64,000 nt of DNA from the NCBI RefSeq assembly GCF_025766255.1, contig NW_026516713.1, forward strand, positions 124,001 to 188,000, read 5' to 3'. The notes beneath the pieces are model-generated. The model did not search any database. It saw only the letters and a list, made by a program, of their open reading frames with translations, and was not told where the DNA came from. This stretch comes from Zychaea mexicana (Eukaryota; Mucoromycota; Mucoromycetes; Mucorales; Lichtheimiaceae). The translations under genes and the position numbers were made by a program. This document shows positions 36,780-47,416 of the stretch, piece by piece (position 1 is the first letter of the stretch; each line of letters starts with the position of its first letter).

Positions 36780-37825
36780 TGCGTAAAATGATTTTCCATG
36801 ATAAGCGGCTAGAAAGACCACAACTACCATGATAAGCTAAGATACTACATGGACAATAAGCTTTATACTGTACATTCTGCAGTTCGCCAACAAGATGCCG
36901 TGTCCTAAATTTTTGTGCTCGTATGTAGCAACCTCCTTCTATTTACATTGTGGAGCCCGGTTTATCTGCGAGCCTGTTGTATATTATAGAAAATGTCAAA
37001 CAAGTCGATATATATTGCAGCAACGATAAATGCGAAAGCCGGTGAAGTAGTTGGACCCGACGTATCACACAAAAATGTTATACATATAAGATCAGGGATA
37101 TGTATATTCGAAATGAAAGAGCTGACGACGAGTGAGCATACATATTACGATCAGTCTAAGTGTCGAGTTGTAGAACGAGAGAATAGATTTAAAATTCTAT
37201 GTGTGTTTTCTTCAAATTACGCAAATTGTGTAAACATCCCATACTATACAATGTAATTTTGTTATTGTTAAACCAATCTCACTCCATGCTTAACTTACGC
37301 TGATATTATCATTATACACAACATAACTCCTATAGCAACAGCAGTGATTTGATACATAGAGTAAATGTTTCAGAATCAGAAGTGTATTGTCGTAAAGTGA
37401 ATATATTGATTTCGCATATAGTACGCAGATAGCAAAGCAAACCTTCTGTTTGGTTGACTGAAAGGAGGGCCTTAGCATTGTTTCTCGCGCTCTCCAACAA
37501 TTCGCTTTGGGTGCTTGCATTAATGCCTAAATAGTTCAGAAGATGATGTGTGTCCTTGCTAACCAAAAATTCTTATCTACCGTAAATGATTGATAAGAAA
37601 GCGCACTTGGAAGGGCGGTTTGTACAGCAACTACTGTGCCTCCACCGCCTTGCATCGTTAAATGACAAAGAGGTATCATAGTCAGGCTGGAGGGAAAGGG
37701 GAGGTGGCGAGGTCTGGCCATCATCCTGTCACCAAACGAAAGACTCCTTACACCATCGACAACGCCGTAGCCCGGTCGAATTCAATCTGCCATCCGTCCA
37801 TTCCTTTCCCTCAGCAGCCCACAGA
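36780..37825. other. AT-rich intergenic
   Basis: No gene was supported. A minus-strand frame near 37560-37390 reads LVSKDTHHLLNYLGINAST and may be a coding scrap, but it has no start or continuation. Confidence 0.4.
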
Positions 37826-37826
37826 G

Positions 37827-37869
37827 CGAGAGAGAGAGAGAGAGAGAGTGTGTGTGTGTGTGTGTGTGT
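37827..37869. repeat. (AG)n(TG)n compound microsatellite
   Basis: About ten AG units pass directly into about ten TG units, upstream of the TATA boxes of the Pro/Gln-rich gene. Confidence 0.9.
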
Positions 37870-38122
37870 TTATTTCCTGCCAGGACCCAAAAAAGGAGAG
37901 TGGAAAGTGACAAAGATGAAGAAGAAATTGAGGGATCATGTCGCTTCTATATAAACGGCGCGACAAAGTCATGGGAGCCCGTTCTTCTTTGACTCCCTTT
38001 TTTTGCGTTATTATGAGAAGGCGTGCTACTATCGTGTCATCAATGTCTTTGCTATATAGAAATCTAAAATAAACTATTATCCAGCGATATGCCACATTAA
38101 CAACGCGCTTTTTTCATACTCC

Positions 38123-38130
38123 GTATATAA
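38123..38130 (+). promoter_or_regulatory. TATA box of the Pro/Gln-rich gene
   Basis: CCGTATATAACGCC lies about 100 bp upstream of the ATG at 38225. A second candidate (CTATATAAACGG at 37948-37955) lies further upstream. Use of it would put several upstream ATGs in the leader, including a 34-codon frame at 37972. Confidence 0.5.
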
Positions 38131-38224
38131 CGCCTAAAAAGGCGGGCTTTGCAATGATGTTCCGCTGAGGCATATCGCACGATGTCGCGTGTGCCTTACT
38201 TCTTTTCCCCCTTAACCTGCTGCC

Positions 38225-38842
38225 ATGTCCATGAACGCTACTCCCAATGACGTCCGTGTCTTCAAGACACCGGTCCGTCGATTGAACCGACACCGACAAC
38301 AGGCTTTAGCAATACCGCTACCACAACCACCTCCTCCACCACCTATGGCCCCGGCTTTGATGCCTGCAACATCGTCTGCAGCACCAACATTCACGTCACC
38401 AATAACACGAATGCAGCAGCAACTTCAACAGTTGAAAAACAAAGGTAAAGAAACGAATAAAGGGCTTCAACAGCTCAATGTCAAGAAGGAGGTGAAGAAG
38501 GCGCCAGAGCAGCCAAAGAAAGAGCAACAACAACAACAACACTCTCCTCCTCCTCCTACTGCCACTACTACTACTTCCCCTCCTCCTCCTACTGCTGCTG
38601 CTGCTACTGCTATTACTTCTCCTCGTCTTCCTCCTCCTCCTCCACCTTTTCTTCGGCAACAACAACAACAGCTTCTCTCTCCTCCATACATTCCAGCATT
38701 TTTGCAGGATTTGGAGGATGTTGAGATGGATGTTGTTGAGGAAGCAGTGGACATGGAATGGGAGACGGGCGATGAAAGGGACATGTTGTGGGATCCCACT
38801 CCCCATCTTGTCCCGGTCTACTGGCCATATTACGGTCCATGA
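38225..38842 (+). CDS. proline/glutamine-rich low-complexity protein, 205 aa
   Basis: A single exon from the ATG at 38225 to TGA at 38840-38842. The N-terminus (NDVRVFKTPVRRLNRHRQQ) is basic and contains a TPVR block. Residues 30-160 alternate poly-Pro, poly-Gln, Thr and Ala runs encoded by CCT/ACT/GCT/CAA triplet repeats, with a lysine-rich patch (VKKEVKKAPEQPKKEQ). The C-terminus is acidic (LQDLEDVEMDVVEEAVDMEWE) and ends HLVPVYWPYYGP. It looks like a disordered regulatory or nuclear protein, but that is inference. A good donor (GTAAGT at 38845) sits 2 nt after the stop, so the transcript probably continues into the exon at 38968. Confidence 0.65.
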   Translation: MSMNATPNDVRVFKTPVRRLNRHRQQALAIPLPQPPPPPPMAPALMPATSSAAPTFTSPITRMQQQLQQLKNKGKETNKGLQQLNVKKEVKKAPEQPKKEQQQQQHSPPPPTATTTTSPPPPTAAAATAITSPRLPPPPPPFLRQQQQQLLSPPYIPAFLQDLEDVEMDVVEEAVDMEWETGDERDMLWDPTPHLVPVYWPYYGP

Positions 38843-38967
38843 ATGTAAGTAAACTGAGGTTGTTTCATCGACCGTCGCAAAACTAACACAAGCGCGTTAT
38901 TAACTGATCGTTTCTTTCTTATGGTCGAAAAGGCTTTCTTTCCTTTTAACTTTCTTTGCTATTGCAG

Positions 38968-39152
38968 TACCGTACGACGCGAAAATCACCAGAAAACCCG
39001 AAAAAAAAGCAAAAAACCATCACAAAAGCAGCAAAAAAAAAAACAGTAAAAACACAAAAGCAACCAAAAAAAGCAGAACAAAAAATCACAAAAGCACCCA
39101 AAAAAACATCAAAATATCAATACACTAAAAAAAAACCTTCATATGAATACTG
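38968..39152 (+). other. spliced-looking lysine-rich exon after the Pro/Gln-rich gene
   Basis: The block is flanked by TATTGCAG and TG/GTAAGG and is open in one frame, giving about 61 residues that are nearly half lysine, with T-K-A and K-Q-K repeats, ending PSYEYW. A further acceptor (TTGACAG at 39240) follows. It could be a 3' UTR exon of the upstream gene, an alternative C-terminal exon, or a separate small basic protein. The A-rich composition makes an open frame unsurprising. Confidence 0.35.
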
Positions 39153-39328
39153 GTAAGGTTATCTTTCACTTGATTTTTACGGGATTCAACGCGTGATAGC
39201 GTGTATCGTGGATACTGACTTCTTCCTTTAATTTTGACAGGTCTTCCTGCTTATACCGCCACTTTTCCTCCGCCATCCCAAAACTTCTTCCGTTTCCGCC
39301 AACCTACTTATTTATTTATTTATTGACA

Positions 39329-39346
39329 AAGCGCCTTCGGGCGCTT
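39329..39346. repeat. perfect hairpin with C(UUCG)G tetraloop
   Basis: AAGCGCC-TTCG-GGCGCTT forms a 7-bp perfect stem closed by the exceptionally stable UUCG tetraloop when transcribed on +. It follows TTTATTTATTTATTTATTGA and probably lies in a 3' UTR. Confidence 0.75.
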
Positions 39347-39631
39347 CTTACTGGATTCAATGTCCAGAAAAAGGTATATAACATACGATATATGATGCTG
39401 TTACTTGGTATATTGATCAACGACTAAATAGCTAACGCTTGCATAAATTCTATTTAGACGAGAACCGTCTTCACTGTGGCAAAGGCAATTTTGAAGTTTT
39501 GAGGAGGTAGAGTATGTATTCTTTTAAACTACGATGTACTGTATCATCTTTTCATTACAGTTTCCTAACCTAATATGACCCTTTTAAATCTATAGGAGCA
39601 ATGGTGGCCGACCTGTGTGCGGCGCAGCGCC

Positions 39632-39915
39632 GGCGCCCCAGCAGATGATACTCCAAGGCCCATGGCAAAGTGTTGCGATGGTATAACATCGGACACTGAC
39701 GTCCATGCTGCATGCGTTCCAGCGTGTGTCATGTATTGTGTGGTAAGTGCATGAGAGTGGAGAAATTGGCGGTGCCATTTGTGCTGTGTCGTACAGGAAA
39801 AGGTGAGGAGTGCGAGGAGAACAATGCGACTTGGATCTGCGGGGGGGACAGTGGAAGGGTATATGGGATCTGGTGTGGGCGATCTGGGCTTCGAGGATGC
39901 AACATCATCTGTCTT
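39632..39915 (+). repeat. left arm of large inverted repeat
   Basis: This segment is repeated in reverse orientation at 40255-40516 with few mismatches and small indels. Shared blocks include GGCGCCCCAGCAGATGATAC, GACGTCCATGCT and GAGAGTGGAGAAATTGGCGG. The left arm keeps an open frame on + (39712-40011) rich in Cys, Gly and Trp (ATWICGGDSGRVYGIWCGRSG). Alternatively it can be spliced with a GTAAGT...GTACAG intron (about 39741-39797). The product is unknown. It is the better-preserved copy. Confidence 0.8.
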
Positions 39916-40083
39916 GTAGGTGGTCCAGAATCAGAATCACAGCAGAGATATGCGAGGCAGTTCTTTGACGACAATGATGGTATGTACAGGCTTTTATTCA
40001 GTGACGTATAAAGAGAAAACGCGTGGGTCTGTGCTATTATCAGTGTTACATTCAGAAATCACTAACGATAGATGCTCTTGATG

Positions 40084-40147
40084 CATCCCTTATAACGACT
40101 GTTTTTTCCTAGCTGCAACTTGGAAAAAGAGATCGTTATAAGGGATG
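40084..40147. repeat. 15-bp perfect inverted repeat hairpin in the spacer
   Basis: CATCCCTTATAACGA at 40084-40098 pairs perfectly with 40133-40147. Within the loop, TTTTTCC pairs with GGAAAAA, extending the stem after a small bulge. Confidence 0.85.
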
Positions 40148-40154
40148 GGGTTTC

Positions 40155-40183
40155 TGACTAGAATGTTCAAGCCATTCTAGTCA
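40155..40183. repeat. 11-bp perfect hairpin in the spacer
   Basis: TGACTAGAATG and CATTCTAGTCA are perfect complements around a 7-nt loop (TTCAAGC), 8 bp downstream of the larger hairpin. Confidence 0.85.
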
Positions 40184-40254
40184 TGCATAGATGTATCCGG
40201 TTCTCAAGGTTGGCGTCTCTGTTGGTGCTTCTGTTTCCCGACGATCTTCATTGC

Positions 40255-40516
40255 AATGCTGTTGCATTTCAAGTCCATTGACCACGCCAGATTCTGCCTT
40301 CCACTGAGGGAGGGAGGATCCAAGTCGCATTGTTCTCCTCGCACTCCTCACGTTTCCCTGTACGACACAGCACAAATGTCACCGCCAATTTCTCCACTCT
40401 CATGCACTTGCTACACAGGACATGCGCTGGAATGCATGTAGCATGGACGTCAGTGCCGATGTTATATTATCGCAACACTTTGCCATGTGCGTTGGAGTAT
40501 CATCTGCTGGGGCGCC
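40255..40516 (-). repeat. right arm of large inverted repeat
   Basis: Reverse-complement copy of 39632-39915. It carries single-base deletions and a short stretch replaced by CCTCCCTCCCTC, so no long frame matching the left arm survives. The outer boundary is not sharp. Confidence 0.8.
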
Positions 40517-40539
40517 GATGATGGCCTTGCAGGCCATGG

Positions 40540-43500
40540 GTGGGCGTATGGTGGCCCACAGGCTCGGTGTAGCATGCATGTGCTAATCTGGTGAAGGCAG
40601 CGAGTTTATATCGTCTGGGTCGGTGATCTCGTGGTGCCACTCACCGAAAACGCAACCACGGATCCCATCGTTGGCTTGGGTTGAACACTTGGATCAATCG
40701 GAGCAAGAGGAACACACTAAAAAACCAACGAGCAAAAGTGTAAAACTAATTTATACCATACAACTGGGAAATCGAAGGAGCAGCAACCATGAACCAAGAA
40801 GATCTCTTTGACATCAATCACTTATGCATCGCATTATCACATACTTTCAACATACATTATAAATGGTAAGTTATTCTCTGAATTATCTGAACGGCATTTA
40901 AGATCTAGTTGACTGATTTTCTAACGCTATGTTTGTTTCGATCTTGTAGGGGAAGCAACAAACAAAAAGAAAAAAGGATGAAGCTGCCGACGCATATACA
41001 GTGCGGCTTTACGATCCAAAATCAATGAACAGATGTAATCACCGACACATATACAGTGTGATTTACAATTCTGGATGCTATTTTCCCAAATCGCAAAAGC
41101 AAGATGCAGTACATACAAAAGGTACGTGAGGATCGCAAATACAAGAGGTTAAGACGAACATTTGAATGCAAAAACTGACAGGCGATCTTTCTTTATCTAG
41201 GCGTTTAAAGCTATTCAACATCAAGTTCACGAGATTCATTGGTCATGTTTGCCGCTCCTTGTTTTATTTCATAAACTTTGGTATATCCTTTCAAAACAAT
41301 AAATCTGCATATGTTTTGCTCTCTTTACTATTATCAGGCATTATAAATGCGATTTTTAGAATGTGAAGTGTCAATATATTGAGTTGAATGGTATCTGTGT
41401 ATATAAGGGTGGTAGAAGCAGTAGCAGCATTAAAATACGACGTGAGAAGCGACAACAGTACCGTCAAAGGACCATGGAGACTCTTCATATTAAAAAGGCT
41501 CACCAGCTCACTGTCATCTTGATAACCTTATTATAATGGATGCACAATGATAAACCAACCCAAACCTGCTGCTTTGATTTTGTTGTAAATATGCGGAGCC
41601 TCTGAGTTGCATTTAATTATAATGTTCGTGTGCTACCCATACTCGACTTCTACGCTCTTATTATGTATTTTGTTTGGAACTTAGTACTGTATGTATACAG
41701 GTTAATTGGATGTTGTAGAAAGTAAAACAATCAATTCATAAATCAAAAAATATCTTTACACTTCACCCAAAAGGCTCACCTGGTAGCTGATCTCAGTGTA
41801 GAGCTTTTAAAGAGTGTACATAATAATGTGTACATTTGACAAGAGCTAGTTTTTGCACAATTCAAGACTTAGCAGCGACTGGCGCCATACTTGTCGGATG
41901 CAACCCCCAGTCAAGCAGCGTCAGCTTCAGCAGCGCGCATTTGCATCCACATTTTTTGGTCCGTATGGATATTGGAAGCATCTTTGCAGTTTCTTCGACT
42001 CCAATCGTCGAATCAATTAAATCAGCCCTATAGTGATCTTTGCTGCAGTCAGTTAGGTATCTGCTGGTGTTTGGTTGGTGACCAAATGTTATGGCCAACA
42101 GATTCGCCGTCGCTTTGGATCCGAGCAGGAACCGGAACAAGTGGCGCTATATTAATGGTCCGCAGCTTATCACTATCTTCTTCATCAAAAACAATAATAT
42201 CATATTTCATGATATACTAGCTGGAGTTTCATTATAATGTTCATCAGCCTTGTATAATGTATATCCAGTATAACTCTTTATACTACTACTAACTTGTTCA
42301 GCAATTGATAATATATTTTACATCTACCTAAGATTTACAGTTTAAAGCAGCACATAGGGGTAATAGTGGAATTAATCTTCAATGCTGTGTTTTGATAATG
42401 TATTGCAATAATCATGTGTGCTTTATCTTATAAAGCTTTGAATGATCAATGCAAAAAACATTGTAAATTATATCAGCTACACACGCCATGTGGAATGATA
42501 ACATTGAGCGCGCTGTAAGACGCAGGTTCGTCTCATTTTAGTACGAAATATAATTATTAGTAGATTCACTTATTTCACTACCATAAATTTCATACACAGT
42601 CATTACTTGTCAAAGACCTGTCGAGAATAAGAGCAATCGGGTAGAAAAATTGCACTTCCGAGAGCATTGTACATCTGTACATGATACAGAAATGCATGCA
42701 TGTATACTTGTTTGTGTACTCAAACGACTCTGTGCATGCTGGGGCTCATTGACTACACAATCTCTCTCGAAAAGGGAGCCTGTAGGATAGCAAAAATCAC
42801 TACTCTCACAATTCATCGGTTGTTTATATCAGCTGACAAATAAGGCCAACAAACTATTCTAATCATATTGCTACATGGAGAATTGCGTGTCAATTGCATG
42901 TCGTCAAGTGAGCTATACTACCGATTAAAATGCTATGCGACAGTTAGCAGCAAACTAGATTCTCCATTCGTTCTTCTATACCGCGGCAACTCGTTGGTCT
43001 TCAAAGTCATTAAGCGACTAGAACAGTTGTCACTGCGAACTTTTGTTGCAAAGGTTTATCTATGATACATTCTGAAGGTTTTGCGCGACGATCAGAATAC
43101 AATTGTATCAGTAATATCGGATAAGGCTTATGCGTAAAAATAAGCTGTTGATACTGTGGATCGTATCAAATTAAAGAAGAATAATACAGCGCGAGCCGTG
43201 AAGCTACTGCTAAGGATTATAGTCATGTTTACGACTTTGCAACTACCTCATGATGCGCAACACTCTGCATCCCTTCCAGGGTTATCATGGCGGTACCAGC
43301 ACGACCTTTTGTAAAATAGACCGTCTAACAGCTAAGGCCTTTTTATCAGCATTTGCATTGCTCAATACTGATACTTTTAATACATCGTTACTGAATCTTA
43401 CGTCTTGTTGATTTAATGTTATTATCAGGTCACGCTCCTTGTCTAAATGAATATCAACAGTAAGCACTTTTGAAAGCAGCGATCCGTATCAAATATCAAA

Positions 43501-44394
43501 GCAGAATAACTTTGGGTGCGACAGACATGGTAACACTTGCGCACTACTGTATTCGGCTTATGATTGCTCAACAAGTTGATGGGAGCGAGACGCAGGATGT
43601 GGTAGGCACCCGCCCATGGATCCGCCGGTTCTTCGATCGTAATGTTTTTTCCTTTTTGTATTCTCAATAGTAAAACATTCCATTTTGCATTTAGAATTGT
43701 ATTTCCCTTCCCTACATGATTGTGAAAAAATAGCCTCATACGTGCTTTCCGGAAGGCTAAGGATAAATTTATTTATTATCTGAGAATAAACAAGCCAATC
43801 AGGCGCGGCTAAGAGGAAGCCTACCACATCAGGAGACGAGCGACCATCAACAGGGATTGTGGTAGAGAAAACGCAATACAATTGTGGGTTTATATAAGCA
43901 TGTGTAAAGTTATTACACAATAAACTCCATGTGAAAACGAGAAGGTTATCGACAGCAACCCCGAAATCAGGTCAAACCAAGACTGTAGAGTAAGTTCTTC
44001 AATGCATATCCTCTTGATACTATAATCGTAACGAAGTCAGCTATAGCAGAGTTTCGACAAGATGACGTAAATGAGCTCTTGTTCTTTACGAAGGGCAACG
44101 ATGGTGTGCGTATTTATGTCTAAAAAAAGTCAAAGAAAGCGGGGTCACACAAGTAATACAAAGTTACCTGCGTCCAGAAAGTAGCAAAGGTAACATCGCC
44201 ACATCTGCTTGGCAAAGCGCTTGGCATAAACCAACCTTGTGGGTTGTGGCACCATCAGGTTCAAAGATGCATTAAAATTGGAAACAGCGGGCATAATAAG
44301 ACGAGGTTTAGCACCAGTGCTCTATTCGCACTTCACTTCTTTTCGGCTTTTCCTTCGGGTTCTATATTCCCTTTCACTCTTTTTTTCTTCTTGA
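40540..44394. other. gene-poor AT-rich stretch
   Basis: No gene was supported in 3.8 kb. A diverged two-copy tandem repeat (period 55 bp) is at 40985-41068. A minus-strand frame near 43870-43690 (TTIPVDGRSSPDVVGFLLAAPD) reads like a coding scrap after a TATATAAA box at about 43890, but it has no ATG and no family. Confidence 0.4.
40985..41068. repeat. diverged tandem repeat
   Basis: GCCGACGCATATACAGTGCG and ACCGACACATATACAGTGTG occur 55-56 bp apart, each followed by a TTTAC block. Confidence 0.6.
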
Positions 44395-45930
44395 ATGCCC
44401 AGTAACAACAACCCCTTCGAACCCCCCTCCTCCGCCTCTAATGGGGTCCATACCCTCAGACAAGCTTTCCCCAACGTCGACCCAGAAATCATTGACGATG
44501 TCTTACTGTCAGTGAACGGGAATGTTCAAGATGCTTTTGAATGCGTTTTGCACATGACAGATCCTCAATCAGTAGCCGGCGGTTCAACTATCAAGGAATT
44601 GCCACCGATTCCTCCACCCGTACCACATCGAAGAGAAAGCAGAAGTTGTCGCAGTAATCCAGTATGTATCGAGTTTAGGTTTAATATTTGCAACCTCCTT
44701 ATTTGCCACTTTGAAAAACTAAACCTTCTTCCAAAAAAAGCGGATATCGCCACCTCGACGAACATGTTCTGATAACAATAATGTAAAGTTGCACCGCAGC
44801 ATATAATGCACTGTCTCCCCCCTTTTCCAGAATGACAAACTCATGCGAAAGTTTTTCTTTCTTCTTGAAAAGCCTTTTCTGAACGGCTCCCGGACGACTA
44901 CTAGAGCTCGACAGGATTTAGCACAATGGCGACAGCAACTCTCAGAAGAGAGTCGGCAGCGAAGGCAAGACGAATCCAGAGAACACTGGCGCACATCGTT
45001 TGGCACTGCAAGATCGGACACACGTGAGCTTTTGATATCATTATTACATGCTTGTGTGTCTGTTCTTAACGCTTCCGTCTCTTTCTTCTTTTACAGCATC
45101 CTTCTCATCCACAATACCCCAGCATTGGAAAAGTAAGTCGTTGTTTTTTTGTTTTCCCGCCTTTGTCGCTATATGTTTCGTCAATGGTAAGCTAAAACCA
45201 ATCAAACAAAAATTAGATTACAGCAATGACCGCGGAACAACTATAGGACATCTGATAGAAGCAGCGGGAAACGGTAAAGATTATTTGTGATGATGATAAT
45301 GATGATGATGATATGCTGACGATCATTATTATTCTATTGTAGAATACGCGGCTGCAATAAAAAAGGCAAACACGTACTACAACCAAACCGTGGTAAATGC
45401 TACTGCTGCTACTGCTGCTGCTGTTACTGCCGCTGCCGATCCATCAACATAGTAAGGAACAGAAAAACTGCAGCCCGATAGTATGTCATGATCACGGGAT
45501 AAAACTGATTCATCCTCATTTTCATTTTAGTCTTAGTCCAAATGGCCGCTCCAGAGGCAGTAGCTGCTCTTTCAACACTCAACAACGTTGCCGCAGCGAT
45601 TCAGCATTAGGCTCTAATACCGCCACCACCACCAGACGTACCGCGGCTGCAACACCGACAACAACCACGACAGCTGCCCCCGTCCGTTCCGCAACACCTA
45701 CACCTCCATCCACCACACGTACTATCCCCGGTGATCGCAACCGCCCTCTCCCCACGCCCCCACAGCAAAGCGCTAGCAGTAGCTCTGTAAATCCGTTTGA
45801 TCCAATGATCACTGCAAACGACGAGCTCCCTCCTCCTTCTTACGAAGCCCACGTCCGTGACAAATATGTTGAACCCCACGATGTAGATCGTATCATACAG
45901 GCGAATGCCCAACCGTCCCGATCATTGTAG
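44395..45930 (+). CDS. CUE-domain protein with NPF and PPxY motifs
   Basis: Six exons join in phase: 44395-44661, 44831-45023, 45097-45132, 45217-45273, 45343-45451 and 45531-45930, giving about 353 residues. Residues 17-57 are a CUE ubiquitin-binding domain (HTLRQAFPNVDPEIIDDVLLS, then a leucine/methionine helix). Two NPF motifs (NNNPFEPP at the start, SVNPFDPM near the end) suit EH-domain proteins. A proline patch (ELPPIPPPVPHRRES) could bind SH3 domains. ELPPPSYEAHV near the C-terminus contains a PPxY motif for WW domains of Rsp5/NEDD4 ligases. The middle has a charged helix (RQDLAQWRQQLSEESRQRRQ). The combination suggests an adaptor linking ubiquitinated cargo to endocytosis. Exons 3-5 are the least certain. 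Confidence 0.75.
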
Positions 45931-46025
45931 TAACTCCTGCCTCCTTTGCAATTTTTACCAAAAACTATATCACTCCTTCCTTCTTTTCTCTTTTGCGAAT
46001 ATTTCGTCTTTTACTTTGGCTTTTT

Positions 46026-46354
46026 TTAACAATAATACACCGTGGTCACTTTGTCGTTTTCATCGGTTTGGACGTTGAGCCGGTTGGGAATATAGTCTCT
46101 AGTTGCAGGCGTTGTCGGTCCCAGGACTCTGCTAACGTTCGGAAGATCCTTTACGTGGAACACCTATGAGGAAGTGTTAGCATACAATAGGTTTATTCTT
46201 GACTTTTGGGTTAGTGCATATTGTCGTTAGTTTTACTTGCCTCTGATGTAATTTGAGCATCACCGTCAACCATGGTCTTGCCTACCAATTTCGCGCGCCA
46301 CTCTTCCAGATCGTTTGGCTTGTCAAGAACAAAATCAGTTGCTTTAGATGTCAT
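46026..46354 (-). CDS. peptidase inhibitor I78 family protein, 83 aa
   Basis: Two exons, complement 46354-46241 and 46163-46026, give 83 residues. I78 inhibitors are small cytoplasmic inhibitors of serine proteases. Family features are EEWRAKLVGKTMVDGDAQI in exon 1 and VLGPTTPATRDYIPNRLNV in exon 2, the latter being the exposed binding loop and following strand, ending DKVTTVYYC. There is no signal peptide, so it probably acts inside the cell (for example on vacuolar proteases that escape). The intron must use a GC donor (GAG/GCAAGT); the nearby GT would shift exon 2 out of frame. A TATA box lies about 70 bp upstream. It is convergent with the CUE gene, with under 100 bp between the stops. 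Confidence 0.85.
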
Positions 46355-46418
46355 GGCGTTTTATGGGATTAACGGAAGAAAGGAATAGAGAACACTAACT
46401 CGAAACGCCATTACTCTT

Positions 46419-46426
46419 TTTATATA
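46419..46426 (-). promoter_or_regulatory. TATA box of the I78 inhibitor gene
   Basis: The minus strand reads GGTATATAAAAAG, about 65-70 bp upstream of the ATG at 46354. Confidence 0.6.
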
Positions 46427-46688
46427 CCATTCTTGGTAACACGAATTCCCTTATCTATTACTTTGCCGTTTTGTCTAACCTAATGAGTTGTTTTATGCAA
46501 AGAGTATTAATACACAGCTGAAGAAATTGGATAAGGTCACGCTGAATGTGCTTGGCTCGACAGTCAGTACATGATTATGTTAACCAGCACAGGAGACAAC
46601 GTGAGACTATTCCGTTGTCGAAGCAAGCTAGCAACGGTGTCGTAAGATTCATATAAACTAATATTTTTTATTAACAGCAAATGAACTC

Positions 46689-47416
46689 TTAACCATAACG
46701 GATACCAGTGTAAAGGCCGATCATAAACGTGGATTTAAACTGGATATTATGAGTCAAAATCCCGACGAATCCATTCCACTTCGTCCGAACGTCTTTGTGG
46801 GTCACTCTGCCGTCCTTGTCAACATCCAGTTGACGCTGATATCCGCCTTCCAGCCGGTCCCAGTGAACAGTAATTAATCCCTTAAACGACAAGTACTGAA
46901 TGTAATAGTTAGTAGCTATCAGCAAGTTTTTCTCGGTACGTACATAATGTTGACAAGACGGTTTGTCTTGTATTTGAGTGCGTGTAACTCACTTGAAGAA
47001 AGATGTACCCGGCACCAACTGCAAGAGCAAACAATTTGCCAACCTTCTTGATCAAATAGCCTGTGCAAAACCCGAGCACGATGCCAAAGGACAACTCGCC
47101 CTTGTGAAACAGCGTTTTTCCAACCTCTGCATCGCTTGGTTTTCTACCAGTCTCATCGAACACTGAACTAAAGCTATGAGTAGCATCCACTGAAGACGGT
47201 GGTGCTCCGGGCATAGCGTATCCTTTTTGACAAAAAAAATGGTAAGACATGACATCTGATCATTTTCAAATTGTTGAATAAGCAAACCAGCTTACCTTGA
47301 CACAAAATTGGCTTTTTCAAAAATGTCGTCGATCCTATCAAAGCAGCTGATGTTCCTGCTATCCGTGCAAGTGATGGTCGAGTGGGCGTTACTGCTATTG
47401 CCATAAAAATGATCAT
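46689..47416 (-). CDS. FUN14-domain mitochondrial membrane protein
   Basis: Three exons, complement 47416-47296, 47222-46993 and 46895-46689, join in phase and give 185 residues. FUN14/FUNDC1 proteins sit in the mitochondrial outer membrane and act in mitophagy and lipid contacts. The family core is residues 85-135 (LSFGIVLGFCTGYLIKKVGKL, then GAGYIFLQYLSFKGLITVHW). The N-terminus (AVTPTRPSLARIAG) is basic and hydroxylated, like a targeting signal. After the core, DVDKDGRVTHKD matches a 12-residue EF-hand-type loop. A last hydrophobic span ends in TGIRYG. The first ATG (47416) is used; an in-frame ATG four codons later is equally possible. Confidence 0.85.
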
